Shown: positions 17,585-28,651, numbered from the stretch's first letter. The stretch: DNA of 64,000 nucleotides from Elusimicrobiota bacterium (GCA_016196755.1 JACPXC010000004.1:101874-165873); one strand, 5' to 3'. Notes: generated from the sequence alone by a model not told the origin. Translations and numbers: made by a program.

Positions 17585-17593
17585 TGTTAATAT
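17585..17593 (+). promoter_or_regulatory. Extended -10 of the moxR operon (leaderless type)
   Basis: TGTTAATAT, i.e. TG-n-TAATAT, with the hexamer ending 6 nt before the ATG of moxR. Confidence 0.5.
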
Positions 17594-17599
17594 CCGCCC

Positions 17600-18585
<986 letters not shown>

Positions 18586-18589
<4 letters not shown>

Positions 18590-19467
18590 AGTATCTCGAC
18601 GCGCTGGCCCTGGCGCGGCTCAAGACCCTGCGCTTCGACCTGCGGCGCCACCGCGCCGAGGGCCACCTGGGCGGCCGCCATCAGGGCGCGCGGCGCGGCT
18701 TCTCGCAGGAGTTCGCCGAGCACCGCGCCTATGCCACCGGCGACGAGCTCAAGCGCCTTGACTGGAAGGTCTACGCGCGCACCGACAGGCTCTTCGTAAA
18801 GGAGTACCACGAGGAGAAGAGCCTCAAGACCTACATCTTGGTCGACGCCTCGGGCTCGATGGCCTACCGCGGGCGCGGCGGCGAGAGCAAGTGGGACGCG
18901 GCCTGCCGGCTGGCCATGTGCGCGGCCTACCTGGTCAGCGTCCAAGGAGACGCGGCGGGCCTGGTCACCTTCGACACCAAGACCCGGACCTTCCTCCCCC
19001 CTCGGCGCAGCTTCGAGCACATCGAGCTCATGGACAAGACCCTCGCCGAGACCCAGCCCGGCGGCGAGACCGACCTGAGCGGCGTGCTGGCCCGGGTGGC
19101 CGAGGGCCTGCCGCGGCGCTCGATGCTCCTGCTCGTCTCGGATCTCCTGGGCGACGCCGAGCGCGTGGCCGAGACGGTGCGCGCCTTCCGCGCCCGACGC
19201 CATAAGGTGTACGCCATGCAGGTGCTCGACCCCGAGGAGCGCGACTTCGACCTGGACGGCCCCCTGCTCCTCGAGAGCCTCGAGGACTCCTCGTCGCTGC
19301 GCGTCGAGGCCTCGCTCGTCCGCGCCTCCTACCGCGAGGCCTTCGCGCGCCAGCAGCGGCTCTATCAGGCGGGCTTCCACCGCGCCGGCGTCAGCCACGA
19401 GGTCTTCTACACCGATCAACCCTGGGAGGCGCCGCTGGCGCGCCTGGTGGCGGGGCCGGGGGCGTAG
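18586..19467 (+). CDS. DUF58 (VWA-like) protein
   Basis: 293 aa from GTG 18586, within the GTGA overlap with moxR. Contains the DUF58 hallmark [43 protein letters not shown] (read at about residues 27-70), followed by a VWA-type MIDAS DASGSM near 86-91. Intact Ser/Asp residues suggest metal binding. DUF58 proteins are the usual partners of MoxR ATPases. It has no signal peptide or membrane helix, so it is probably cytosolic at the inner face of the membrane with MoxR. Confidence 0.9.
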
Positions 19468-21521
19468 TGTCTTTCCTCAATCCCTCGGCGCTCTGGCTCC
19501 TGCCCTTGGCGGCCGCGCCGCTGGTCCTGCACCTTTTATCCCTGCGCCGCGCGCGGCGCCTGCGCTTTAGCGACCTGACGCTCCTGCGCCAGGCCTACGC
19601 GCGCTCCCTGCCGGCTACGCGCCTGCGCCAGTGGCTGATCCTCCTCGCGCGCTGTCTGGCCTTGGCCGCCGTCATGCTGGCCTTGGCTCGCCCCATCCTG
19701 CGCGGCGCCGCGGGCGGCGGCGGCGAGGCCGGGATGGACCTCGTGGTCCTGCTCGACACCTCCTGGTCGATGGGCGCCCGCGAGCGCGGCCGTCCTCGCT
19801 TCGAGCGCGCGCGTGCCGCGGCCCAGGCGCTGGTCCGCCTGGCCGGCCCGGCCGACAAAGTGGCCGCGGCGGGGGCCTCGGCGGGCCTCGACGGGACGCT
19901 CGACTTCGCCCGCGCGCCGGCGGAGGCCGCCGCCGATCTGGGCCGCCTGGAGGTCGGCACGCGCGGCACCGACCTGGGCGCGGCCGCCGCGGCGGCCTGC
20001 CGTTTCCTCGCCGCCACCGACCCCAAGCGGCGGCGGGTCCTGGCGGTGCTCTCCGACAACGCGGCCAACGGCCTGAGCGGCTTCGGGCCGCGCGGGACGC
20101 CGCCGGCGCCCTGTCCGCCCGAGCTGGCCATGGTCGGCCTGGCCTGGGACGCGGCTCCGGCCAACGCGGCCGTCGTCGACGTCTCGCCCGCCCCCGGGGC
20201 CGCCGGAGGCTCGGCGCTGGCGGCGCGCCTGGCCCTGCACGGGGAGTCGGCCCGCCGGACCGCGGTGGACCTCGTGGCGCGCGAGCGCCGCGCCGCGCGC
20301 CGCGCGGTGGACCTCTCCGGCGGCTCGGCGGCCTCCTTCGGGCTGGCCCTGCCGTCCTCGCGCGAGCCCGAGGTCTGGGGCCGGGTCGAGCTCCCGCCCG
20401 ACCCGCTGGCTGCCGACGACGCCTGGCATTTCTCGCTGCGCTCGGAGCCGCGTCCGCGCGTGCTCCTGGCCGCGGGCTCGCCGCGCTCGCTGGAGGCCGG
20501 GGGCGGCGGCTACGCCCTGCGCACTCTGCTGGGCGACGGCGGCCGCCTCCCCTACCGCGTCGACACCGCCGACCTCGGCCGCCTGGGGCAGGTCGCGCTG
20601 GGCGACTACGCCGCCGTGATCGTCGACGACCCGCGCTCGCTGGCCCCGGCGTCCGCCGAGGCCCTGGCGCGCTTCGTCTCCGACGGCGGCGGCCTCTGGG
20701 TCGTGGCCGGGGCCGAGGCCCTCGAGGCCCTGCGCGCCATCGAGCGCCTCCTGCCCGCCGTGCTGGGGCCGGCCCAGGACGGGGCCGCCGCGGCCGGGCT
20801 CAAGGCCGACGCCGCGCCGGCCGAGGGTCCGGAGAGCTTCGCCTGGGACGAGTTCGAGCTCTCGCGCGTCGGCGTCTCGCGCCGGCTCTCCGCCGTGCCG
20901 CGTCCCGGCGCCGCGGTCTGGTTCCGCGACGCCTCGGGCGCTCCCCTGCTCGTGGCCGGCGAATCGGGCCGCGGGCGGGTCCTCGTCTGGGCCGCGTCGC
21001 TCGAGGTCGGCTGGACCAACCTCGCCCTCAAGCCGGTCTTCGCGGCCTGGACTGACGCCGGCCTGCGTTGGCTCTCGCGCTACGAGGGCCGGCCGCGCTG
21101 GCGCTCGCTTAAGGTCGGCGAGCGGCTGGTCCGGACCTGGGCCCCCGGCGAGCGGCTGCCGACGCGCGTCGCCCTGCGCGGCCCCGGCGGCCGGCGCACC
21201 GCGCTCTTGGTCCGCGAGCGCCGCGTCGAGTACGAGGACACCCGTGAGCCGGGCCTCTATTTCCTCGAGTGGGAAGGCTTCGGCGGAAAGCCCGCGCTCG
21301 AGGCCTGGGCGGTCAACCTCGACCGCGCCGCGGGGGAGAGCGACCTGACCCCCGCCGCCGTCCTGCCCTGGAAGGCGCTGCGGCCCGAGCGCCTGCGCGA
21401 GGACTTCGAGGCCGCGGTCCACGGCCGCGAGGCCCGGGCCGGCCTCCTCGCGGCGGCGGCGCTCCTCCTCCTCCTCGAGGCCGGCCTGGCGGCGCCGCGC
21501 CGGCAGGAGGAGCCGTCGTGA
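19467..21521 (+). CDS. BatA-like membrane VWA protein
   Basis: 684 aa from a GTG overlapping the previous stop by one base. The N-terminus SFLNPSALWLLPLAAAPLVL, then HLLSLRRARRLRFSDLTLLRQ, is the BatA (aerotolerance N-terminal) domain with two membrane helices (about 8-25 and 52-72). A VWA domain follows with an intact MIDAS LLDTSWSMG near residue 95. A central region (DYAAVIVDDPRSLAPASAEALARFV, near 375-400) looks like a glutamine-amidotransferase-like flavodoxin fold, and a C-terminal helix near 660-675 completes a membrane-anchored, mostly periplasmic protein. Stop overlaps the DUF4159 start (GTGA). Confidence 0.85.
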   Translation: MSFLNPSALWLLPLAAAPLVLHLLSLRRARRLRFSDLTLLRQAYARSLPATRLRQWLILLARCLALAAVMLALARPILRGAAGGGGEAGMDLVVLLDTSWSMGARERGRPRFERARAAAQALVRLAGPADKVAAAGASAGLDGTLDFARAPAEAAADLGRLEVGTRGTDLGAAAAAACRFLAATDPKRRRVLAVLSDNAANGLSGFGPRGTPPAPCPPELAMVGLAWDAAPANAAVVDVSPAPGAAGGSALAARLALHGESARRTAVDLVARERRAARRAVDLSGGSAASFGLALPSSREPEVWGRVELPPDPLAADDAWHFSLRSEPRPRVLLAAGSPRSLEAGGGGYALRTLLGDGGRLPYRVDTADLGRLGQVALGDYAAVIVDDPRSLAPASAEALARFVSDGGGLWVVAGAEALEALRAIERLLPAVLGPAQDGAAAAGLKADAAPAEGPESFAWDEFELSRVGVSRRLSAVPRPGAAVWFRDASGAPLLVAGESGRGRVLVWAASLEVGWTNLALKPVFAAWTDAGLRWLSRYEGRPRWRSLKVGERLVRTWAPGERLPTRVALRGPGGRRTALLVRERRVEYEDTREPGLYFLEWEGFGGKPALEAWAVNLDRAAGESDLTPAAVLPWKALRPERLREDFEAAVHGREARAGLLAAAALLLLLEAGLAAPRRQEEPS

Positions 21522-22273
21522 GAGTCCTGCTTCTGGCGCTCCTGGCCCTGCCGGTCGCGGGGCAAGTCGCCGTCCACCTGCCCGCGCCGGCGGTCGGCGA
21601 CCAGTTCGTCTGGACGCAGGCGCGCTATTCCGGCGCCTGGGACCCCTATCCCGGCGTCCATGCCGAGGTCCTGCGCTGGCTCGGCGAGGTGACCAGCGTC
21701 CTCTCCGTTCCCGCGCGGCGCGAGCTGACCCTTAAGGACCCGGCGCTGTTCTCCTCGCCGTTCGTGGTGCTGGCCGGCAAGCAGGCGCCGCCGGCGCTCG
21801 ACGAGGCCGAACTGGGGCGCCTGCGCGACTACCTGACCTCGGGAGGGTTCCTCTGGCTGGAGGACTCCTCGGGCCTGCCGGGGGGCGCCTTCGACCGCTG
21901 GGCGCGCGCGACCCTGGCGCGCGCGCTTCCTGACGCCGAACTCAAGCCCCTGCCCGCCGACCACGTCCTGTTCAAGACCTTCTTCCTCGTCAAGCGCATC
22001 GGCGGCCGGGTCAAGACCGCGGGTGCGGTGGAGGGCGTGGAGTGGGGCGGACGCCTGGCGCTCGTCTACACGCGCAACGACCTGCTTGGCGCCTGGGCCC
22101 GCGACCCGCTAGGCCAATGGCTCCATGAGTGCGCCCCGGGCGGCGAGCCCCAGCGCATGGACGCGCGCAAGCTGACGCTCAACATCGTCATGTACGCCCT
22201 GACCGGAAATTATAAGGCCGACGCCGTGCACCAGCCGTTCCTGCTCGAGAAGATGCGTCAGGGAATCCCATGA
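21518..22273 (+). CDS. Secreted DUF4159 protein
   Basis: 251 aa from GTG 21518. Signal peptide VRVLLLALLALPVAGQVA. The remainder matches DUF4159: FVWTQARYSGAWDPYPGVHA, SSPFVVLAGKQAPPALDEAELGRLRDYLTSGGFLWLEDSSG (class-I amidotransferase-like core), and LALVYTRNDLLGAW. DUF4159 proteins accompany MoxR/BatA operons in several phyla; the function is unknown and the amidotransferase-like nucleophile Cys is absent, suggesting a binding rather than a catalytic role. Overlaps the next gene as ATGA. Confidence 0.85.
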   Translation: MRVLLLALLALPVAGQVAVHLPAPAVGDQFVWTQARYSGAWDPYPGVHAEVLRWLGEVTSVLSVPARRELTLKDPALFSSPFVVLAGKQAPPALDEAELGRLRDYLTSGGFLWLEDSSGLPGGAFDRWARATLARALPDAELKPLPADHVLFKTFFLVKRIGGRVKTAGAVEGVEWGGRLALVYTRNDLLGAWARDPLGQWLHECAPGGEPQRMDARKLTLNIVMYALTGNYKADAVHQPFLLEKMRQGIP

Positions 22274-24492
22274 GCTGGCGCCTGGCCTCCGACGCCGGGA
22301 CGCTCGAGCTGGCTTTGGCGCTCGGCGCCGCGGCGGCGGCCTTCGCCACGCGGCCGTGGCAGCGCGGTCTGCCGCCCGCCGTCCGATTTCTGCGCGCCGC
22401 GGCTTGGCTGGTCCTGGCGGCCCTGCTCGCCAAGCCCGTCGTGCACCGGCTAGAGAGCCGGCGCGCTCTGCCGCGGCTGGCGGTCGTGCTCGACGCCGCG
22501 CCGAGCATGGCCTCGCTCGACGACGCCGGGGCTTCCCGCCTCTTGCGCGCCGCGTCCTGGCTCAAGGCCAACCGCAAGGCCATCGAGGCGCGCGCCGAGC
22601 CGGCGCTCTACGCCGGAGCCGGCGGCGCCCGGAGGCTTAGCTGGGAGGACCTGGACTCCCTGGTCCCGGGCCGCGTCGCGCTCGACGCTCCGACGACCTT
22701 GGCCGACGCCGCGGCCGCCGCGCCGCCGCCCGAGCGCGTCTGGCTGCTCTCCGACGGCGCGTTCGACGCGACGGCGGGGCCGCCGGGCCTGGCGGTCGAC
22801 ACGCTGGCCGTCGGCCCGCGGGAGGAGCGTCCCGGGCTGACCCTCGCCGCCGCCGAGGCGCCCGACTTCGTGTTCCTGCACAGCCGCTTCCCGGTCACCG
22901 TGCGCGTCGAGGCCCGCCGGCTCGAGGGGCGGACCGTCCGCCTGCGGATGACCCGGGGCGGGGCGCCGGCGGCCGAGGCCCTGCTGCGCGCCGCGTCCCC
23001 GTTCGAGGTCCTGACCGCCAGCTTCACGGTGGAGGCCGACCAGCTCGGCCGCCAGGAGTTCGGCGTGAGCGCCGAGGTCCTGCCCGCCGCCCCCACGGCC
23101 TCGGAGGCGGCACTTCCTCGCGATAACGCTCGGTCGCCCGCGCTCAAGGCGGCGCGCTCCTTCGCGGTGGAGTCGATCCGCCAGAAGTACCGCATCATGT
23201 ACCTGGCCGGGCGCCCCTCGATCGAGTACGCGCACCTGCGCCACCAGCTCAAGGCCGACCCCAACCACGAGCTGGTCTCGTTTGTCATCCTGCGCAACCC
23301 GGAGAACGTCAGCCCGGTGCCCGACAACGAGCTCTCGCTGATCCCGTTCCCGGCCACCGAGATCTTCGTCACGAACCTCTTCCAGTTCGACCTCTTCATC
23401 CTCGAGAACTTCGCCTATTGGCGCTTCAACCTGCCGGCGGCCTACCTCGAGAACCTGCGCCGGTTCGTCTCTCAGGGCGGGGCTCTCCTCCTCATCGGCG
23501 GCTCAAACGCCCTGGCCAAGGGCGGCTACCGCGGTACCCCGCTCGAGGAGGCCCTGCCGGTCTCGCTGAGCGGGGCCGCCGACGAGTTCACCGCCGGCTT
23601 AGTCGAGCCCCGCCTGAGCGCCCCCGAGCATCCCCTGCTCTCGATGGGCCTCCCCCCCGACGAGGCCGCGGCGCTCTGGAAGTCCCTGCCGCCGCTCGAC
23701 GGCTGGACCAAGTTCGACGCGGTCAAGCCTGGCGCCTCGGTGCTCCTGGCTCACCCCGCCGAGCGCACCGCGGCCGGCGGCCCCCTGCCTCTCGTGGCGG
23801 TCCGCGAGTACGGCAAGGGCAAGGTCATGCTGGTCGGCAGCGACTCGACCTGGCGCTGGAAGCTCGGCGGCGGCAAGGATTGGCGCCTCGGCGGCTTCTA
23901 CGCGCGCTTCTGGTCGCGCGCGGTCCAGTACCTGACCGGCAGTCTCGAGCTCAAGAAGGCCGCCTTCGCCCCCCTGCCCGACCACCTCCCGGCCCGCGAG
24001 CCGCTGTCCTTGACCCTGCGCGTCTTCGACGAGCACTTCCGCCCCCTGCCGGGCCGCGAGCTCGACCTGCGCCTCTCCTGGGAGCGGCCCGACGGCAGCC
24101 GGCGCTCTCCGGCCTTCTCGGAGCGCGAGCCGGGCGTGTTCGCCATCGAGCTGACCGACCTGGCCGAGGGCCGCCACCGGCTGTTCGCGGCGGCGCGCCG
24201 CGGCGGCCAGCCCTGGGGCGAGGACTCCGTCGAGTTCCGCTGGGAGCCTCCGCGCGGCGACGCGCCGCTCGACCGCGCGCGCCTGAAGGCCTTGGCCGAC
24301 GCCTCCGGCGGCCGGAGCGTCGAGCTGCACAAGGCCGGCCCCGCCGAGCTGCTGTCGCTTCTGCCCGCGCCGCGCGAGGAGGCGGCGGTGGCGGCCCGCT
24401 CGGTCGCCTGGACGTCGAACGCCTGGGGCTGGCTCCTCGGGGCGCTGCTGTTGACGGAATGGTTCCTGCGCCGGCGCCGGGGTTTCCTATAG
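22270..24492 (+). CDS. Large membrane protein with degenerate VWA and amidotransferase-like domain
   Basis: 740 aa. Two N-terminal helices (about 10-30 and 37-57), a VWA-like region whose MIDAS reads VVLDAAPSMAS (near residue 72), so the middle Ser of DxSxS is lost, an Ig-like section, and a class-I amidotransferase-like domain near 380-520 (FVSQGGALLLIGGSNALAKG, VAVREYGKGKVMLVGSDSTWRW). A C-terminal helix lies near 712-732. The architecture equals the 'membrane protein of the MoxR/BatA operon' known from Planctomycetes and Bacteroidetes. The degenerate MIDAS implies a scaffold rather than metal-dependent ligand binding. Overlaps the next gene by one base. Confidence 0.8.
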   Translation: MSWRLASDAGTLELALALGAAAAAFATRPWQRGLPPAVRFLRAAAWLVLAALLAKPVVHRLESRRALPRLAVVLDAAPSMASLDDAGASRLLRAASWLKANRKAIEARAEPALYAGAGGARRLSWEDLDSLVPGRVALDAPTTLADAAAAAPPPERVWLLSDGAFDATAGPPGLAVDTLAVGPREERPGLTLAAAEAPDFVFLHSRFPVTVRVEARRLEGRTVRLRMTRGGAPAAEALLRAASPFEVLTASFTVEADQLGRQEFGVSAEVLPAAPTASEAALPRDNARSPALKAARSFAVESIRQKYRIMYLAGRPSIEYAHLRHQLKADPNHELVSFVILRNPENVSPVPDNELSLIPFPATEIFVTNLFQFDLFILENFAYWRFNLPAAYLENLRRFVSQGGALLLIGGSNALAKGGYRGTPLEEALPVSLSGAADEFTAGLVEPRLSAPEHPLLSMGLPPDEAAALWKSLPPLDGWTKFDAVKPGASVLLAHPAERTAAGGPLPLVAVREYGKGKVMLVGSDSTWRWKLGGGKDWRLGGFYARFWSRAVQYLTGSLELKKAAFAPLPDHLPAREPLSLTLRVFDEHFRPLPGRELDLRLSWERPDGSRRSPAFSEREPGVFAIELTDLAEGRHRLFAAARRGGQPWGEDSVEFRWEPPRGDAPLDRARLKALADASGGRSVELHKAGPAELLSLLPAPREEAAVAARSVAWTSNAWGWLLGALLLTEWFLRRRRGFL

Positions 24493-26543
24493 TGAGCTGG
24501 CTGGTCTTCGCGCTCGGCGCGGCGGTGGCCGTCGCCGCGGCCGCCCCGGGCGTCACCTTCGGCGACGCCGGCGAGTTCGCCGCCGCCGCGGCCACGCTGT
24601 CCCCCGCCCATCCGCCGGGCTATCCGCTCTACGTCCTGGCCGGCAAGGCCTTCGGCACTTTGCTCCCCTGGGGCGGCTGGGCGTGGCGGCTGAACCTCTT
24701 CTCGGGCCTCTGCGGCGCGGGAGCCCTGGCCCTGCTCTTCTCGGCCCTGCGCCGCGCGGGCGCCGCCGCGGCGCCCGCCGCGCTGGCGGTCCTCTTCCTC
24801 GGCTCGCGGCCGCTGTGGCTCCATACCAACGCCCAGGCCGAGGTCTTCGGCCTGCACCTGCTGCTCACCGCCGCCTGCCTCCGCGTGCTCGCGGGGGCCG
24901 GCGCGGCCGCTTGCGGCGACCGGGCGATGGCGGCGCTCGGCCTCCTGCTCGGCCTGGCCACCGGCGCCCACCATACCCTGGCCCTGGCGGTGCCGGCGCT
25001 GGCGGCGGCGGCCTGGCTTCAGGCCCGCCCGAGCGCGCGCGCCGCCGCGCGCGCGGCCGGCGTGCTGGCCGGCTTCGCGCTCATAGGGCTCTCGGTCCAG
25101 CTCGCCCTGCCGCTGCGCTCGGCGGCCTTCCCGCCGCTCGACTGGGGCCATCCCGTCGACCTGCCGCGTTTCCTGCGCGTCTTCCTGCGCCGCGACTACG
25201 GCTCGCTGTCGTTGACGGTGGAGGGCGCCGGCGGCGGCGGCCCGTGGGCCCAGGTCGGCCGCTGGCTGGCCGCCTCCGGCGCCGGCTTCGGCCCGGCGGG
25301 GGCCGCGCTGGCGCTGCTCGGGCTGGGCGCCCTGCTGGCCCGTCAGCGCCGCGCGGCGGTCCTTCCTATAGGGATGATGCTGTTTACGGGTCCGCTCTTT
25401 CTGTGTCTGGGAAACCCGCCCTTTGACGCGCAGACCTCGTACGCGCTCGAGCGGTTCTGGCTGGTTTCCTGGCTGGGCGTGGCCTGGCTGGCGGCGGCCG
25501 GAGCCGATTTCCTGTGGCGTTTGCCCGGAGCCGGGCGGCCGGCGGTCTGCGCGCTGGCCGTCGTCCCCCTGCTCTCCTGCTGGCAGGCCGCCCCGGCCTG
25601 GGGCCAGCGCTCCGACTTCGCGGCGCACGATTACGGCCGAAACCTGCTGCGCTCCCTGCCCAACGGCGCCGCCTTGTTCATCGACGGAGGCGACGACAAC
25701 TTCTACACCCTGACCGCGGCCCTCTATGCCGATCGTCTGCGTCCCGACCTGGCGGTGGCCGACCGCGGCGGCCTGGTCTTCAAGAGCCCCTACGGTCCGG
25801 ATTTCCGGACGCTGTCCCGCGACGACAAGGAGCGGCGGCGCCGAGCGGTGGAGGTGGAGGCGGCGCGCGCGCGGCCGGTCTATCTCATCGCCTTGGACCG
25901 CCGGGTCGCGCCGCGTCTGGAGACCGAGGGCCTGTTGCGGCGAATGGTGTCCGAGGCGGAGCGCGACCGAGCGGCCGAGGGGACCCGGGGCCGCGCGCTG
26001 TGGTCGGTCTACGCCGCCCGTCACGACCCGGCGCTCGAGCGCGTCCACTATCGTTATCGGGCGGTCACGCCATTTTACCGGGTGATGCGGGCCGCCGCCG
26101 CCACGGCGCGCGGCGACGCGCCGGCGGCGGTGACCGACCTGCGCGCCGCGTTGGCGGTGGGCCGCGACGTCCGCTGGGTGCCCCCCGCGGTGCAGGCCGA
26201 GGCGCAATGGGCGGGCTGGGCCGCCACCGAGGCCGCGGCCTGGCCGGCCGCCGAGACGGCCTACCGCCTGGCGACGGAGGCCGACCCCGCGCGCGGCGAG
26301 GCCTGGACCAACCTCGGGGTGACGCTGGAGCGGCAAGGCCGCCGCGCCGAGGCCCGCGCCGCGCACGAGCGCGCGGCCGCGGCGGCCCCGGAATCGGCCC
26401 AGGCGCGCTTCAACCTCGGTACGCTCCTTTATCAGGACGGCGAGTTCGGCCGGGCTGCGCGGGAGTTCGAAGCCGCGGCGCGGCTCGGCGACGTCTCGGC
26501 CGCGGCCTGGGCCGCGCGCGCGGCGGGGGCGGTCCGCAAGTGA
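24492..26543 (+). CDS. DUF2723 (TMEM260-like) membrane glycosyltransferase with TPR tail
   Basis: 683 aa from GTG 24492. About ten hydrophobic helices fill residues 1-400; the DUF2723 signature is FGDAGEFAAAAATLSPAHPPGYPLYVLAGKA near 17-50, with the acidic D-x-GE pair expected at the active site of GT-C enzymes. Then NAQAEVFGLHLLL and a soluble tail with TPR-like repeats near 590-670 (AWTNLGVTLERQGRRAEARAA, ARFNLGTLLYQDGEFGRAAREF). The eukaryotic homologue TMEM260 is a protein O-mannosyltransferase, so a lipid-linked-sugar-dependent protein glycosyltransferase is a fair inference. Coupled to the MoxR/Bat-like operon by overlaps on both sides. Confidence 0.82.
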   Translation: MSWLVFALGAAVAVAAAAPGVTFGDAGEFAAAAATLSPAHPPGYPLYVLAGKAFGTLLPWGGWAWRLNLFSGLCGAGALALLFSALRRAGAAAAPAALAVLFLGSRPLWLHTNAQAEVFGLHLLLTAACLRVLAGAGAAACGDRAMAALGLLLGLATGAHHTLALAVPALAAAAWLQARPSARAAARAAGVLAGFALIGLSVQLALPLRSAAFPPLDWGHPVDLPRFLRVFLRRDYGSLSLTVEGAGGGGPWAQVGRWLAASGAGFGPAGAALALLGLGALLARQRRAAVLPIGMMLFTGPLFLCLGNPPFDAQTSYALERFWLVSWLGVAWLAAAGADFLWRLPGAGRPAVCALAVVPLLSCWQAAPAWGQRSDFAAHDYGRNLLRSLPNGAALFIDGGDDNFYTLTAALYADRLRPDLAVADRGGLVFKSPYGPDFRTLSRDDKERRRRAVEVEAARARPVYLIALDRRVAPRLETEGLLRRMVSEAERDRAAEGTRGRALWSVYAARHDPALERVHYRYRAVTPFYRVMRAAAATARGDAPAAVTDLRAALAVGRDVRWVPPAVQAEAQWAGWAATEAAAWPAAETAYRLATEADPARGEAWTNLGVTLERQGRRAEARAAHERAAAAAPESAQARFNLGTLLYQDGEFGRAAREFEAAARLGDVSAAAWAARAAGAVRK

Positions 26544-28651
26544 CGACCGAGCGCCGCGCCGCGCTGGCCGCGGGAGTCTTCGCCGCGGCGTTCTTCCTTT
26601 ATATGTCCTCGATGCCGCCCGGGCTGGCCCCCTATCGCGATGCCGGGGAGTTCGCGGTGGCCGCCCATACCGCCGGGGTGGCGCATCCCCCCTCCTACCC
26701 GCTCTACGTCCTGCTCGGCCGCGCGGCCGAGGCTTTCCCTTGGGCCACGACGGCTTATCGTCTCGACCTGCTCTCGGCGCTCTGCGGCGCGGGGGCCGTG
26801 GCCGCGTTGACCTGGCTGGCCGCGGCGGCCGGGCCTTGGGCCGGCCTGGCGGCGGGCCTGGCCTTCGGTCTCGACGCGGTGCCGTGGAGCGTGTCGATGG
26901 TTCAGGAGATGTACTCGCTGATGGCCGTCCTGGCCGCCGTCCTCCTGGCGCTGGCCTGCGGCCTGGGCGCCGGGTTCTCGGCGCGCGCCTGGCTGGGGGC
27001 CTGTTTCCTCTACGGCTTGGCCCTGGGCGACCGCACCGACATCCTGCTCTGGGCGCCGGGTCTCCTCGTCCTAGCCCTGCCGGCGGGGCTGGGCGGGCGG
27101 CGGGCGGCCAAGCTATTCGCCGTCGGCGCGGGCGCCGCTCTCGTGGGGCTGTCGATCTACGCCTTCCTCCCCATCCGCTCGGCGGGCGGGCCGTGGCTGG
27201 ACTGGAACCATCCCGCTTCCGCGGCGGGCTTCTGGGGCTCGCTGACGCGCAAGGGCTACGGCGGCACGCTCGACCTGCTCTCCAAGAGCTACCGCACCGG
27301 CGAGAACTTCGCGGCCAACATGCGCGTCTACGGCGCGCATCTCCTGCGCGACATGGGCTTGCCCGTCCTCCTGCTGGCGGGCGCCGGCTGCGCCGGGCTC
27401 TGGCGGCGCCTCCCGCGGATGTGGGCCGGCACCCTGCTCCTCTACCTCGCCAGCGGACCTCTGTTCCTCTGGCTGGCCAACATGCCGCCGAACCCGCACG
27501 CCCTGGCTATCGTCGAGCCGCATTACCTGCTCTCGGACCTGATCCTGGCGCTATGGGCGGCCGAAGGCGCGGCTCGGGCCGTATCCGGGGCGGCCTGGGC
27601 CGGCCCCCTGCTCACGGCCTGCCTGCTCGCCGCACCCGTGCTCTCCGGACGCTTCGAGCGCATGGACCGCCGCTGGGACCTCTTCGCCCACGACTGGGCC
27701 GACAACGCCCTGCGCTCGGTGCCGAAGGGCGCGGCGCTGGTGGCCAAGAAGGACGTGCAGATCTTCGCGCTCTGGCATCACCAGAAGGTCCTGGGCCGGC
27801 GTCCCGACGCGGCGGCGGTGGCCCAGGGGTTGGCCCACAGCCCCTGGCACCAGCAGGCCATGCGCCGGGCCGGCGCTCCCGTGCTCGTCAGCGGCCTGCG
27901 CGGGGCCGCCGACTGGGAGGCGTTCCTCGCCGCCAACCCGTCGGTGTGGGTGACGATGGACGCCGAGCTGCCGGCCGGCGTCAAAGTCTTCCCGCCGCGC
28001 GGCATCGCCGCCCCGGTACGCGCCTCGGCGACGGGGATCAATCCAGCCCCGTTCATGGTCGTGCGCGGCGACGCGCGCTACGAGAGCCGCCCCGACTTCT
28101 TCTCGGCCGACCTCATCGACTCCTACGCCAACGCCCGCCAGCGCCGCGGGGCGGCCCTCTCGCTGGCCGGGGACGCCGAGGCCGCGCGCCGCGAGCTGTG
28201 GGCCGCCTGGGCGCTCAAGCACCGCTCGCCGGAGGCGGCCGACCTGCTGGGGTACGTGGCGCTGACGCGCTCGGAGCTCCCGGAGGCGGTGTCGCTCTAC
28301 GAATCGGCGGGGCGGCTCTATGACCGGACCTTGGAGCTGGCCGCGGACTACAACGCCTTGCCCGAGGTGCACCGCGGGATCTCGGCGGCGGCGGGGCTTT
28401 CGGCGGTCAACCTAGGCGTGGCCTACGAGCGGATGGGACGAAAGGACCTCGCCGAGGGAGCCTACGGCCGCGCGCTGAGGCTTGACCCGACCTCTTCCAG
28501 GGCGCACTTTAACACGGCGGTATTGTACTGGGAGAAAGATTGGCGGAGGGTGGTGGCTGAGCTCGAGGCGGCTTTGGCGGCGGATGCCGGGAACGTCGAG
28601 GCGGCGAGATTTCTGGTGCAGGCTAGGGCGAGGTTGGCCGCGGGACAGTAG
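26540..28651 (+). CDS. Second DUF2723 membrane glycosyltransferase with TPR tail
   Basis: 703 aa from GTG 26540 (GTGA overlap). Same layout as its neighbour: signature YRDAGEFAVAAHTAGVAHPPSYPLYVLLGRA near residues 31-62, then VPWSVSMVQEMYSL and multiple helices to about 395. The long soluble C-terminal part ends in TPR-like helices (AVNLGVAYERMGRKDLAEGAY, RAHFNTAVLYW). Sequence divergence from the preceding paralogue suggests an old duplication with different acceptor specificity. Last gene of the operon; its stop codon lies at the edge of a large inverted repeat that may terminate transcription. Confidence 0.82.
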   Translation: MTTERRAALAAGVFAAAFFLYMSSMPPGLAPYRDAGEFAVAAHTAGVAHPPSYPLYVLLGRAAEAFPWATTAYRLDLLSALCGAGAVAALTWLAAAAGPWAGLAAGLAFGLDAVPWSVSMVQEMYSLMAVLAAVLLALACGLGAGFSARAWLGACFLYGLALGDRTDILLWAPGLLVLALPAGLGGRRAAKLFAVGAGAALVGLSIYAFLPIRSAGGPWLDWNHPASAAGFWGSLTRKGYGGTLDLLSKSYRTGENFAANMRVYGAHLLRDMGLPVLLLAGAGCAGLWRRLPRMWAGTLLLYLASGPLFLWLANMPPNPHALAIVEPHYLLSDLILALWAAEGAARAVSGAAWAGPLLTACLLAAPVLSGRFERMDRRWDLFAHDWADNALRSVPKGAALVAKKDVQIFALWHHQKVLGRRPDAAAVAQGLAHSPWHQQAMRRAGAPVLVSGLRGAADWEAFLAANPSVWVTMDAELPAGVKVFPPRGIAAPVRASATGINPAPFMVVRGDARYESRPDFFSADLIDSYANARQRRGAALSLAGDAEAARRELWAAWALKHRSPEAADLLGYVALTRSELPEAVSLYESAGRLYDRTLELAADYNALPEVHRGISAAAGLSAVNLGVAYERMGRKDLAEGAYGRALRLDPTSSRAHFNTAVLYWEKDWRRVVAELEAALAADAGNVEAARFLVQARARLAAGQ

